The translations under genes were made by a program, and so were the position numbers. Positions 1 to 7,249 of a stretch of 27,696 bases of DNA are shown piece after piece (position 1 is the first letter of the stretch; every line of letters begins with the position of its first letter). The stretch comes from Limisphaerales bacterium (lineage in GTDB: Bacteria > Verrucomicrobiota > Verrucomicrobiia > Limisphaerales > PALSA-1396): assembly GCA_003140275.1 (NCBI GenBank), contig PLJQ01000071.1:5539-33234 (forward strand), read 5' to 3'. Under the pieces are notes generated by a model. It was not told the origin of the DNA and made no database searches. It saw only the letters and a program-made list of their open reading frames with translations.

Positions 1-1
1 C

Positions 2-940
2 GGATTCTTCAATTCCGGTTCCACTTTCTTTAACTATTGCACTTTTTCGAGCGGCAGCGCCATCGGCGGCACGAACGGATTGGCGGGTACTGGTTCATTT
101 TCCGGAATCAATGGAAGCAACGGCGCAAAAAGAGGCGGCAACGTCGCGCGAAACAGCGGCACTTTCATGCTCAAAAACTCCATCGTTGCTTATAGTGCAT
201 CCGGGAACAACGGCTTCGGATCGTTCATCGATGGCGGACACAACCTTAGCTCGGACGGAAGTCCTAGCTTCTCGGCGGGCGTCGGGAGTACGAACCACAT
301 TGATCCCAAGCTGGGTTCGCTGGCCAACGATGGCGGGTTCTATGGCGGTTTTACCTTAACAGCCGCCTTGCTGGCCGGCAGTCCCGCAATTGACGCCGCC
401 GACGGTTCTGACTGTCCGGCGTTTGACCAACGAGGCAAGCCGCGCCCGTCCGGCCTTAAGTGCGATATTGGCGCCTACGAATTTGAGCCAACCTTTAATG
501 TTCAGGGAGAAATCACCGAAGGAACGAATGGTGTAAGTGACATCACAATCACAGCGGGGCCATTCTCCGCCATGTCAGATACGAATGGAAATTACTTCAT
601 CAGCAATCTGGTTGCCAACACTTACACGGTGACACCGCAGCCGGTGGGAATAGGATTCAATCCGGCCAGTACCAACGTGACGCTGGGACCAAGCGCGACG
701 AACGTGAACTTTGTCCTGAACCGTGTGCAAATTACTGCCATCGCACCCGCCACCAATGGTTTGTTCCAACTGTCTTTTTTGGGCGGCCCCAACCGGACTT
801 ATCTCATCGAAGCTTCAACCAACCTGACGGACTGGCAGACAGTTTCCACGAACATGGCCCAGACCAACGGGGTGTTTCAGTTCATCGATGGTTATGTCAG
901 CAATTTCCCGATCCGTTTCTATCGAATGGTAACGCCGTAA
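2..940 (+). CDS. Secreted right-handed beta-helix / choice-of-anchor Q protein, C-terminal part (5' end outside window)
   Basis: The reading frame is open from base 2, so only the C-terminal part is present. Three layers are visible. First comes a Gly/Asn/Ser-rich stretch of the kind found in right-handed beta-helix repeats. It ends in the motif AGSPAIDAAD...DQRG.PRP....CDIGAYEFE, which I recognise as the end of the choice-of-anchor Q domain. Next is a carboxypeptidase-regulatory-like beta-sandwich of about 75 residues (VQGEITEGTNGVSDITIT... to NFVLNR). Last is a tail of about 70 residues (FQLSFLGGPNRTYLIEAS...RFYRMVTP), a form common at the C-terminus of large secreted Verrucomicrobiota proteins. 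Such proteins are exported and probably sit at the cell surface; the substrate or partner cannot be told from this piece. Beta-helix plus anchor is a confident call, the exact function is unknown. Confidence 0.75.
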   Translation, partial: GFFNSGSTFFNYCTFSSGSAIGGTNGLAGTGSFSGINGSNGAKRGGNVARNSGTFMLKNSIVAYSASGNNGFGSFIDGGHNLSSDGSPSFSAGVGSTNHIDPKLGSLANDGGFYGGFTLTAALLAGSPAIDAADGSDCPAFDQRGKPRPSGLKCDIGAYEFEPTFNVQGEITEGTNGVSDITITAGPFSAMSDTNGNYFISNLVANTYTVTPQPVGIGFNPASTNVTLGPSATNVNFVLNRVQITAIAPATNGLFQLSFLGGPNRTYLIEASTNLTDWQTVSTNMAQTNGVFQFIDGYVSNFPIRFYRMVTP

Positions 941-1001
941 AGAGAGACAAGAATTTTCCCAGTGACGATCTTTTGGCTGGGCTGGGAACCGCTCGCGGCC
1001 T

Positions 1002-1808
1002 TTATTGACCCTCGGTGGTTAGGGGAGTTAACTCAGTTATTGGTAGTGGTGGAAGATCTCCAGCGGCGACGGCAGCTTTCGTCCGCTCCCGCTCAAGCTC
1101 TATGAGGATAGGTTGTGTCTCTGGGGTTATTAGCTGTTGCTGCTGCTGCGCGATGGTTGTGTCGGGTTCGGGAAACGCGCGCAGGGGCCGAACGGGGATT
1201 GATGGCTGACTGCTGCCGGCTGGATTCACTCCTCCGGCTCCTGGAATTGGATAGCCGCCAAACCGGTTGTTTGGAGGTATTCCCAGAGAGGCGGCGGGAC
1301 TTCCGGGCGCTATTCCACCAGCGGGATTGGGTAATGCGCCGGGTGCTACGGCTGGCGCCGGCGTGTTCTGGAGTTTGGCCCCGTGCGTTTCAAAGGTGAG
1401 TAGCATTGGCTCGCCGGCGTTTTCAATTTTAACGCTGCCGTCCTTCACATTGATCGCGAGGACTTTGATTATGCCCTGCTGCTCTCCCTCCCGAAAGATA
1501 TAGGATTCGTCTTTGCCGGGAGGTATGCCCGGTTTGCCGGGTGCCGGGGGTTGCCCCGGTTCTTTCCATTGCAGGATTGCGCGCGGGGGAGAAACAATCG
1601 TCGTAATGCCCGCGAGGTGGACTTCGGCAGCCGGAGGTTTGGGAGGTGGCTCCGGCACGTTTGTCGGCGGAGGTTTTAAACCAAAGACATTGCGTTCGAT
1701 AATCACGTTATACGGACGGTCCTTGGTATCCGTCACCACGGCTTTGACTCCGGTGCTGGACAGAATCCCGCCGAGCAAACAAACCGCCGTTATTTCACTT
1801 CGCTTCAT
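1002..1808 (-). CDS. Secreted proline-rich protein with a PilP/GspC-like core
   Basis: I place the start at the ATG at 1808 (MKRSEITAVCLLGGIL...), because it gives a short signal peptide or membrane anchor; an ATG two codons upstream at 1814 is equally possible. The open frame continues to 1886, but that extension looks untranslated. After the anchor comes RNVFGLKPPP, a proline-rich linker, and a compact core AEVHLAGITTI....AILQW....YIFREGEQQGIIKVLAI...SVKIENAGEPMLLTFETHG. The 'FREGEQQG..KVLAI' pattern resembles the small beta domain of the inner-membrane pilus or type II secretion proteins PilP and GspC (FxLxP...V..G.....A.I......Y.V..G). The remainder is Pro/Gly/Ala-rich and low-complexity. 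No secretion genes are adjacent. The function is inferred from pattern only, so treat the PilP/GspC resemblance as a hypothesis. Confidence 0.6.
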   Translation of the reverse strand: MKRSEITAVCLLGGILSSTGVKAVVTDTKDRPYNVIIERNVFGLKPPPTNVPEPPPKPPAAEVHLAGITTIVSPPRAILQWKEPGQPPAPGKPGIPPGKDESYIFREGEQQGIIKVLAINVKDGSVKIENAGEPMLLTFETHGAKLQNTPAPAVAPGALPNPAGGIAPGSPAASLGIPPNNRFGGYPIPGAGGVNPAGSSQPSIPVRPLRAFPEPDTTIAQQQQQLITPETQPILIELERERTKAAVAAGDLPPLPITELTPLTTEGQ

Positions 1809-1874
1809 GGCCATAAGATAGTCGATTTCTATTGCCAACACCACCGCGAATTTGAAGTTGCAGAAAGATTGAAT

Positions 1875-1919
1875 CAAGCCGCGCAAACGCCGCTGAAACG
1901 ACCCATGTCGGCGGCTTGC
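1875..1919 (-). terminator. Possible ilvC transcription terminator or 3' hairpin
   Basis: Just downstream of the ilvC stop, on the minus strand, 8-base arms CAAGCCGC and GCGGCTTG (1912-1919 and 1875-1882) can pair around a loop that itself contains further complementary GC-rich segments. A weak T-rich stretch (GATTCAATCTTT) follows. The loop is long for an intrinsic terminator, so this is a moderate call. Confidence 0.35.
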
Positions 1920-1936
1920 TTATTCAACTTTGCTCG

Positions 1937-2962
1937 TCAATAGGCCGCCTGAACACCTTTGACTGAGCGCTTTTGCATCCACGGCATCAATCCGCGCAAT
2001 CGCGCGCCGACCTTTTCGATGGAATGATTCTCGCCCTTTTTGAGCAATGCGTTGTATTTCTTGTACCCACTCTCGTATTCGGCCACCCAGCCTTTGGCAA
2101 ACTTGCCGGACTGAATGTCCTTGAGCGCGGCCTTCATCCGTTTCTTCACGCTTGCGTCAATGATCTTCGGGCCGACCGCCACGTCGCCCCACTTGGCCGT
2201 TTCGGAAATCGAAAATCTCATGCCGCTGATGCCCGCCTCGTTCATCAAGTCCACGATCAATTTCAGTTCGTGCAAACACTCGAAGTAAGCCATCTCCGGT
2301 TGATAACCCGACTCCACAAGCGTCTCGTAACCCGCCTGCACCAACGCCGTAGCACCGCCGCATAACACCGTCTGCTCGCCAAACAAGTCCGTCTCAGTTT
2401 CTTCCTTGAAAGTGGTCGCGATGACTCCCGCGCGCGTGCCTCCGATGCCTTTCGCCCAGGCCAAGGCCACTTGCTTCGCCCGCTTGCTCGGGTTTTGATA
2501 GACGGCGACGAGTGCTGGCACGCCTTTGCCCTCCAAATACTGACGGCGCACGATGTGGCCCGGCCCTTTCGGCGCAACGAGAATGACATCGACATTCTTC
2601 GGAGGCACAACGGTCTTGAAGTGAATCGAAAAGCCGTGCGAGAACAACAGTGTCTTACCCTCGCTCAAATTAGGCGCGATGTCCTTCTCGTAAGCCTTCG
2701 CTTGCTTCGTGTCGGGGATCGCGACAAATATCACGTCCGCGCGCCTTACGGCTTCACCAGTGGGATACACCTTGAAGCCCTTTTCCTTCGCAACGGGGAT
2801 GGATTTGCTGCCCTCGTACAGGCCGATGATGACGTTGCATCCGCTTTCTTTGAGGTTCAGTGCATGGGCGTGGCCTTGGGAGCCGAAACCGAGCACAGCC
2901 AGGGTCTTGCCTCGGAGCACGTTCAGGTTTGCGTCGTTGTCCGTATAAACTTTTGCAGGCAT
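1937..2962 (-). CDS. ilvC: Ketol-acid reductoisomerase, class I
   Basis: This enzyme carries out the second step of valine, leucine and isoleucine synthesis, converting 2-acetolactate or 2-aceto-2-hydroxybutyrate to the dihydroxy acid with Mg2+ and a reduced nicotinamide cofactor, in the cytosol. At 341 residues it is the usual class I length. The N-terminal Rossmann motif is GFGSQGHAHALNL. Next come FSHGFSIHF and VAPKGPGHIVRRQYLEGKG, and the knotted C-terminal domain carries the metal and substrate residues in TFKEETETDLFGEQTVLCGG and YFECLHELKLIVDLM. The cofactor loop reads GLYEGSKSIPVAKEKG: the Arg usual in NADPH-type loops (GLRxGS) is Tyr, while the GS and the following Ser are kept, so relaxed or altered cofactor preference is possible. 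ilvC lies 74 bases downstream of ilvN and is probably cotranscribed with it. Confidence 0.97.
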   Translation of the reverse strand: MPAKVYTDNDANLNVLRGKTLAVLGFGSQGHAHALNLKESGCNVIIGLYEGSKSIPVAKEKGFKVYPTGEAVRRADVIFVAIPDTKQAKAYEKDIAPNLSEGKTLLFSHGFSIHFKTVVPPKNVDVILVAPKGPGHIVRRQYLEGKGVPALVAVYQNPSKRAKQVALAWAKGIGGTRAGVIATTFKEETETDLFGEQTVLCGGATALVQAGYETLVESGYQPEMAYFECLHELKLIVDLMNEAGISGMRFSISETAKWGDVAVGPKIIDASVKKRMKAALKDIQSGKFAKGWVAEYESGYKKYNALLKKGENHSIEKVGARLRGLMPWMQKRSVKGVQAAY

Positions 2963-3036
2963 AGTGTTGGTTGAGAGTTGAGGGTTGATAGTGAAGAGAG
3001 TCTCTTGTTCTTAAACTTCTTCTTAATCTTGATCCG

Positions 3037-3510
3037 TCACTTCCGCGGCATCGCCACCTTGCCAGTGCGGGTCAAATCAATGACGCCGAACGTTTTCATC
3101 AAATCGAGGAACTTTTCCACCTTGCTTTCGTTGCCGGTGACTTCGATGGTCATGGTCTTTGGTTGCACATCGACGATCTTCGCGCGAAAAATATCCGTGA
3201 TCTGCATGACTTCCGGACGGGTCTTGGAATCCACACCGGCCTTCACGAGCACCAGTTCGCGATCCACGTACTCGCCTTCCCGAAAATCCTGAACCTTGAG
3301 CACCTCCACCAGTTTGTTAAGTTGCTTGACGATTTGCTCCAGCGTGGCCTCGTCGCCATGCGTGACAATGGTCATGCGCGACGTGGTTGGGTCTTGCGTG
3401 GGCGCGACGTTCAACGTGTCGATGTTGTAGCCGCGGCCGCTGAACAGCCCGGCCACACGCGTGAGCACGCCGAACTTGTTCTCCACCAGAACTGAAATTG
3501 TGTGTCGCAT
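3037..3510 (-). CDS. ilvN: Acetolactate synthase small (regulatory) subunit
   Basis: This is the regulatory subunit of acetolactate synthase, the first common enzyme of branched-chain amino acid synthesis. It binds the catalytic subunit and confers valine feedback inhibition. The 157 residues have the standard layout: an N-terminal ACT domain opening with HTISVLVENKFGVLTRVAGLFSGRGYNI, followed by SRMTIV and LVEVLKV, then a C-terminal ACT-like domain (YVDRELVLVKA...VIDLTRTGKVAMPRK). The ATG at 3510 is well supported by the N-terminus and by a promoter just upstream. The catalytic subunit gene ilvB is not next to it, which is unusual because ilvB-ilvN-ilvC is the common order; the upstream neighbour is an unrelated hydrolase. 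ilvB must lie elsewhere in the genome. Confidence 0.95.
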   Translation of the reverse strand: MRHTISVLVENKFGVLTRVAGLFSGRGYNIDTLNVAPTQDPTTSRMTIVTHGDEATLEQIVKQLNKLVEVLKVQDFREGEYVDRELVLVKAGVDSKTRPEVMQITDIFRAKIVDVQPKTMTIEVTGNESKVEKFLDLMKTFGVIDLTRTGKVAMPRK

Positions 3511-3534
3511 AATTTCTGCGCTAAACGGACGTGC

Positions 3535-3563
3535 AAATTAACAACCATCAAAAACAGGGTCAA
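3535..3563 (-). promoter_or_regulatory. Sigma70-type promoter of ilvN-ilvC
   Basis: On the minus strand a -35 box TTGACC (3563-3558) and a -10 box TAATTT (3540-3535) are separated by exactly 17 bases. The predicted transcription start is near 3528, which gives a leader of only about 18 bases before the ilvN ATG at 3510. That is too short for a classical leucine/valine attenuator peptide, so control by attenuation of that type is unlikely here. Confidence 0.65.
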
Positions 3564-3579
3564 CTCGCAATTTGCGAGT
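3563..3579. promoter_or_regulatory. Perfect 17-base palindrome: operator of ilvN or terminator of the upstream gene
   Basis: The sequence ACTCGCAA-T-TTGCGAGT is a perfect inverted repeat with 8-base arms. It touches the -35 box of the ilvN promoter, where an operator would sit. It also lies 13 bases after the stop of the hydrolase gene at 3592 and is followed, with a short gap, by a run of T on the minus strand, so it could act as that gene's terminator. Both roles are possible and the sequence does not decide between them. Confidence 0.5.
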
Positions 3580-3591
3580 CGTGAAAGGCGA

Positions 3592-4413
3592 TCAGAAAAA
3601 CGGGTTGTGCGCCTTCTCCTGCGTCACGGTGGTGAATGGTCCGTGCCCCGGACAAATCAACGTCTCCGCCGGCAAAGAAAAAATCTGTTCCCGGATTTTT
3701 TGTTTCGCCAGATCCCACGACTGAAACCCGCGCCCGATTGAGCCGGCAAAAATCGCGTCGCCCACAATGGCCGCGTGCGGCGCATCCTCCGACCAATTAC
3801 CGATGACATAGGTTACGCCATCTTCCGCGTGGCCCGGCGTATCGCGATTCGTAATCCGCAAGCTGCCAAGATGAATGAAATCATTCGCCCGATTGCGTTG
3901 CTCGACCGGCGCGCTCCTGGAACTCGAATGCAAACGGACTTTCGGAACCTTTTCACGGATGCCGCCGAGACCGGCGATGTGATCTTCGTGAGTGTGGGTG
4001 AGAAAAAGGTGCCGCAGTTGCAGTTGGTTTTCCTCGATCAGGTTCAAGACCGGTTGCGCCACCCAACCCGTGTCAAACACTGCGGCCTCGCGCGAAACTT
4101 CGTCCCAAACGAGATAGCAATTGACTGTGTTGCCGCCGCGCGTGGTGCTGATCTGCCGCAGCTCGCGCCATTGGCCTAAATCCACTTTGACTGGCAGCCA
4201 GCCGTTGGCAAGCTCTTCGAGCTTTGGCGCACTCAAACCGATCAGTCCGGCCAACGCGGCTAAATCGGGTCGCTTGCTGACGCTCCCGGAAGCTTCCAGC
4301 GCGGCCAATTCCGCCGTCGTTAATCCCGACGCCTGTGCCGCCACCTCTGAGGAAACTCCCGACATGGCGCGCGCCTTGCGAATGACATCGCCCAAATGAT
4401 CTTCCAGAGTCAC
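3592..4413 (-). CDS. Metallo-beta-lactamase-fold hydrolase with N-terminal helix-turn-helix domain
   Basis: The C-terminal 200 residues are a glyoxalase II-like metallo-hydrolase. The two-metal site is complete: the THTHEDH motif, a His in DTPGHAEDGV, the bridging Asp in VGDAIFAG, and the last His in CPGHGPFTTV. Such enzymes commonly hydrolyse thioesters or related bonds in the cytosol; the substrate here is unknown. The first 70 residues (LGDVIRKARAMSGVSSEVAA...LTTAELAALEASG) look like an Xre/cro-type helix-turn-helix, an uncommon partner for this fold. The frame is open up to a TTG at 4485, but that stretch crosses a palindromic segment and reads as non-coding. I therefore prefer the GTG at 4413 directly before the HTH; neither start has a clear ribosome site. 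The gene sits between ilvN and glycerate kinase on the same strand and could be cotranscribed with the latter. Confidence 0.85.
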   Translation of the reverse strand: MTLEDHLGDVIRKARAMSGVSSEVAAQASGLTTAELAALEASGSVSKRPDLAALAGLIGLSAPKLEELANGWLPVKVDLGQWRELRQISTTRGGNTVNCYLVWDEVSREAAVFDTGWVAQPVLNLIEENQLQLRHLFLTHTHEDHIAGLGGIREKVPKVRLHSSSRSAPVEQRNRANDFIHLGSLRITNRDTPGHAEDGVTYVIGNWSEDAPHAAIVGDAIFAGSIGRGFQSWDLAKQKIREQIFSLPAETLICPGHGPFTTVTQEKAHNPFF

Positions 4414-4445
4414 GTTAGCAACGTTAGCGAGACACACTTGGAGTT

Positions 4446-4459
4446 CAAGCTTTAGCTTG
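4446..4459. repeat. Short palindromic element between glycerate kinase and the hydrolase gene
   Basis: CAAGCT-TT-AGCTTG is a perfect 6-base-arm hairpin inside the segment GAGTTCAAGCTTTAGCTTGC. From memory, similar short palindromes are scattered in Verrucomicrobiota intergenic DNA. Only this copy is seen in the window, so calling it an interspersed repeat is inference. Its position argues for the later start (4413) of the downstream gene. Confidence 0.35.
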
Positions 4460-4525
4460 CCGGGAGTAAAATCTGAATCACCCAATCTTCCATTGCGGAC
4501 GGAAAAACAATCGGGAACCCGGATG

Positions 4526-5638
4526 CTACGACCATTGACATGCCGTGCGCATCGTCAACCGCTCCAGCCAAAATTCCGGCCTCGCCTTTGCCTCTCTGAC
4601 GGCTGTCACTTCCGTCAACCCATGCGTGGCGGTGAAGCGGCCCTTTATCAAGTCGGAATCGTTGACAACGCCAGCAAGACCGATACACGGCACCTTGAGT
4701 TGTCGGCATCGACGGGCGATTTCGCCGACACCCTTGCCCATCAGCGTCGATTTATCGATGGTGCCCTCGCCGGTGATAACCAGGTCCGCCGAGCGCAACT
4801 GGGTTTTCAACTTCGCCAAACGCATGAACAGGTCGAAGCCCGCTTCCGGCTTGGCGCCGAGAAAGGCCATCAAGCCGAAGCCCAGGCCGCCCGCGGCTCC
4901 GGCGCCGGGGATTTTTGAAAAGTCGCGCCGCAAAGTTCTTTTGACGACCCGGGCCAATTGCCGCAAGCAAACCTCAGCCCGTCGAACATGAGCAGGTTTC
5001 AATCCCTTTTGCGGGCCATAAACCCGGGTAGCTCCGCGCGCGCCAAGCAAGGGGTTATGAACATCGACTGCAACGATCAACTTCGTGAACCAGCGCTTTC
5101 GTTCCGGCGGTCGGATTTGTGAGAGCGCGCTCAAACGTGTCCAGGTTTCGATCGGTTTGCCGTCGCGATCTTGAAATCTCCAACCCAGCGCGTACGCCAG
5201 TCCGAAACCGCCGTCGTTCGTCGCGCTGCCCCCGATGCCAATCAAACATTGTTTTGCGCCCTTGGCCGCCGCCGCACCAATGACCCCTGCCATTCCGTAA
5301 GTATCGAGTTCAAACGGATGGAATTTTTTGGGTGGAAGCTTGGCAAGCCCGATTATTCCGGCGGACTCGATAATGGCGGTCTTGGATTTGGCCTCCCACC
5401 ACCAGCGGGCTTGACAGCGACGACGCGCGGCATCAACTGACCAGAGGGTTTGTGGTTTGGCACCAAGCAATTCGCAGACGACCTCGCCAAAGCCGTCGCC
5501 TCCATCGCTCATCGGCAGCAATTCGATTTCGTCGTCGGGCCGCGCCGCGCGCCAACCTCTGGCAATGGCGAAAGCGGCGGCTTGAGTCGTGAGCGTTCCT
5601 TTGAACTTGTCCGGAATAACCAACACTTTCAGCGGCAT
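4526..5638 (-). CDS. Glycerate kinase (GarK/GlxK family)
   Basis: This enzyme phosphorylates D-glycerate with ATP and feeds glyoxylate- or sugar-acid-derived glycerate into glycolysis. Family motifs appear in order: LVIPDKFKGTLTT at the N-terminus, PMSDGGDGFGEV, IGIGGSATNDGGFG at about 135-150, DVHNPLLGARGATRVYGPQKG at about 195-215, IPGAGAAGGLGFGL at about 250, and ITGEGTIDKSTLMGKG at about 295. The length of about 370 residues is normal. The frame opens with a GTG at 5644, but the ATG at 5638 gives the usual MPLKVLVIPD start. Members of this family mostly form 2-phosphoglycerate; that specificity is family knowledge and is not visible here. The gene is divergent from the glutaredoxin-like gene at 5750. 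Confidence 0.93.
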   Translation of the reverse strand: MPLKVLVIPDKFKGTLTTQAAAFAIARGWRAARPDDEIELLPMSDGGDGFGEVVCELLGAKPQTLWSVDAARRRCQARWWWEAKSKTAIIESAGIIGLAKLPPKKFHPFELDTYGMAGVIGAAAAKGAKQCLIGIGGSATNDGGFGLAYALGWRFQDRDGKPIETWTRLSALSQIRPPERKRWFTKLIVAVDVHNPLLGARGATRVYGPQKGLKPAHVRRAEVCLRQLARVVKRTLRRDFSKIPGAGAAGGLGFGLMAFLGAKPEAGFDLFMRLAKLKTQLRSADLVITGEGTIDKSTLMGKGVGEIARRCRQLKVPCIGLAGVVNDSDLIKGRFTATHGLTEVTAVREAKARPEFWLERLTMRTACQWS

Positions 5639-5702
5639 GAGCACAGGTTCTCAAGTTTGAGGTTTCAAGTCAGCTTCGTTTTCCGCTGTTCAGGGAAAAA
5701 CT

Positions 5703-5731
5703 TTGAGCTTTCTACTTTGCATTAGTTATGG
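5703..5731 (+). promoter_or_regulatory. Promoter of the glutaredoxin-like gene
   Basis: TTGAGC (5703-5708) and TTATGG (5726-5731) are separated by 17 bases and lie 18 bases before the ATG at 5750. This implies a short leader of about 10 bases, much like the one predicted for ilvN. Confidence 0.45.
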
Positions 5732-5749
5732 CAGGTTGTCTGCAGATTT

Positions 5750-6088
5750 ATGAACAAACCAAAAATCATAGCATATTTGAAACCGTCGTGTGGTTGGAGT
5801 CAGGGCGTGCGCGCCATCATGCGCAAATACGACCTGCCGTACGAAGATCGCGACATCATCAACGACATGGCCCAACGCCAGGAGATGATTGAGAAAAGCG
5901 GCCAGATGCTCAGTCCGTGCGTCGAACTCAATGGTCATATTCTGGCCGATGTGAGCGGTGAGGAAGTGGAAGCCTACCTGTTGGCTAATGGATTGGTTAG
6001 CGTCAACGAACGTCCGGCAGATGCGCCGACCAACCAGCCGTGCGCTCACGAAATGCCCGCGACGGCGCCGATTCAATTCCACCGTTAA
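5750..6088 (+). CDS. Glutaredoxin-like protein with monothiol-type CGWS site
   Basis: This small thioredoxin-fold protein of 112 residues begins KIIAYLKPSCGWSQGVRAIM, a beta strand followed by the active-site loop. The active site reads C-G-W-S, so only one Cys is present, as in the CGFS monothiol glutaredoxins that handle iron-sulfur clusters. The usual second glutaredoxin landmark (TVP.vFinG) is replaced by LSPCVELNGHILADVSGEEVEAYL, which places a second Cys at the position of the cis-Pro loop. The C-terminal 25 residues (ERPADAPTNQPCAHEMPATA) are probably disordered and contain another Cys. Thiol-disulfide exchange or iron-sulfur carriage is inferred. No redox or cluster assembly genes adjoin it. 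Confidence 0.8.
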   Translation: MNKPKIIAYLKPSCGWSQGVRAIMRKYDLPYEDRDIINDMAQRQEMIEKSGQMLSPCVELNGHILADVSGEEVEAYLLANGLVSVNERPADAPTNQPCAHEMPATAPIQFHR

Positions 6089-6227
6089 TCATAAATTCAA
6101 CATGCATACGCGAAGGTGATCTCTTTCGCGTTTTTGTTGGGAGCAACACTTCGATCCGGATTCGCGTTCACGCAAGGCCCGAGGCTGATTGCCAATGCCG
6201 ATTATTTGTCGAGGTTGACCATTGTTG

Positions 6228-6249
6228 GCAGGTCGATTGACAATATGAT
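6228..6249 (+). promoter_or_regulatory. Possible panC promoter
   Basis: A good -10 hexamer TATGAT (6244-6249) lies 36 bases before the panC ATG at 6285. Upstream, only weak -35 candidates exist at suitable spacing, in the segment containing TTGTTG, so this rests mainly on the -10. The 160 bases between the glutaredoxin-like gene and this point contain no convincing ORF. Confidence 0.35.
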
Positions 6250-6284
6250 TGATGCTTGGCCGGGGCTGTAAGAATTTCTCCGCC

Positions 6285-7145
6285 ATGCGCATCGTAAAGT
6301 CAATTGCCGCCATGCAGAAACTGGCGCAGCGTTGGCAGGTGAAAAACACATGCATCGGTTTCGTGCCGACGATGGGTTACTTGCACGCGGGACATTTGAG
6401 TCTGGTCAAACGGGCGCGGCAACTGGTCGGCAGACGCGGCAAAGTCATAGTCAGCATTTACGTCAACCCGACGCAGTTCGGGCCGAAGGAGGACCTGGGA
6501 CGTTATCCGCGCGACCTGACGCGAGACAAACAACTTTGCCGCACGGAAGGTGTCGATGTCGTCTTCGTGCCCGACGACAAGCTCATGTATCCGCAGGGCG
6601 ACCACAAGGTATTCAGCACCTGTGTCATCGAGGAAGCATTGTCGCGCGGAATGGAAGGTGCGTCGCGGCCCACGCATTTTCGCGGGGTGACGACGGTGGT
6701 GGCCAAGTTGCTCAACATTGTTCAGCCTGAAATCGCGGTATTCGGCGCGAAAGATTTTCAACAGGCGACGGTGATTCAACGGATGGTCCGCGATTTGAAT
6801 TTTCGGGTCAAAATCATCGTGGCACCGACGTATCGTGAATCCGACGGTTTGGCCATGAGTTCACGAAATAATTTCCTGTCGGCGGATGAACGACGGCAAG
6901 CGACGATTTTGTGGCGGGCCATTCGACAAGCCCGTCAAACAGTGCGGACGGGTACGGTTTCATCGGAGCGTTTGAAGGCGGAACTGCGGCATACGATTGC
7001 GAGCCAACCTGCTGCGCGGCTCGACTACGTGGAGTTTTTCGATCCGGACACGTTGGTGCCCGTAAAGAAAGTGACCCGCGGGTCGCATATCGCGCTGGCG
7101 GTTTTCTTTGGCAAGACGCGTTTGATTGATAATGGGCGGTTGTAA
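6285..7145 (+). CDS. panC: Pantothenate synthetase
   Basis: This enzyme joins pantoate and beta-alanine with ATP to make pantothenate (vitamin B5, the coenzyme A precursor) through a pantoyl-adenylate, in the cytosol. Diagnostic motifs are present: FVPTMGYLHAGHLSLVKRA with the HxGH nucleotide-binding motif, IVSIYVNPTQFGPKEDLGRYPRD, the pantoate-binding THFRGVTTVVAKLLNIVQP, AVFGAKDFQQATVIQRMV, and YRESDGLAMSSRNNFLS, the KMSKS-like loop. The frame extends back to 6249, but the ATG at 6285 (MRIVKSIAAMQ) matches the family N-terminus. The length of 286 residues is standard. No other pantothenate genes are nearby. A gap of about 100 bases separates it from nadB, so the two need not be cotranscribed. 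Confidence 0.96.
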   Translation: MRIVKSIAAMQKLAQRWQVKNTCIGFVPTMGYLHAGHLSLVKRARQLVGRRGKVIVSIYVNPTQFGPKEDLGRYPRDLTRDKQLCRTEGVDVVFVPDDKLMYPQGDHKVFSTCVIEEALSRGMEGASRPTHFRGVTTVVAKLLNIVQPEIAVFGAKDFQQATVIQRMVRDLNFRVKIIVAPTYRESDGLAMSSRNNFLSADERRQATILWRAIRQARQTVRTGTVSSERLKAELRHTIASQPAARLDYVEFFDPDTLVPVKKVTRGSHIALAVFFGKTRLIDNGRL

Positions 7146-7249
7146 TCAGCCTCAACGGGCACAGCTTTGGTCTGGTCTGCTTTAGTCCCCGGTAACCGAA
7201 GTAATTTCTTTGTGCCCCGCGGCTTCTCCGTGGTTAAATCTTCCCACGC

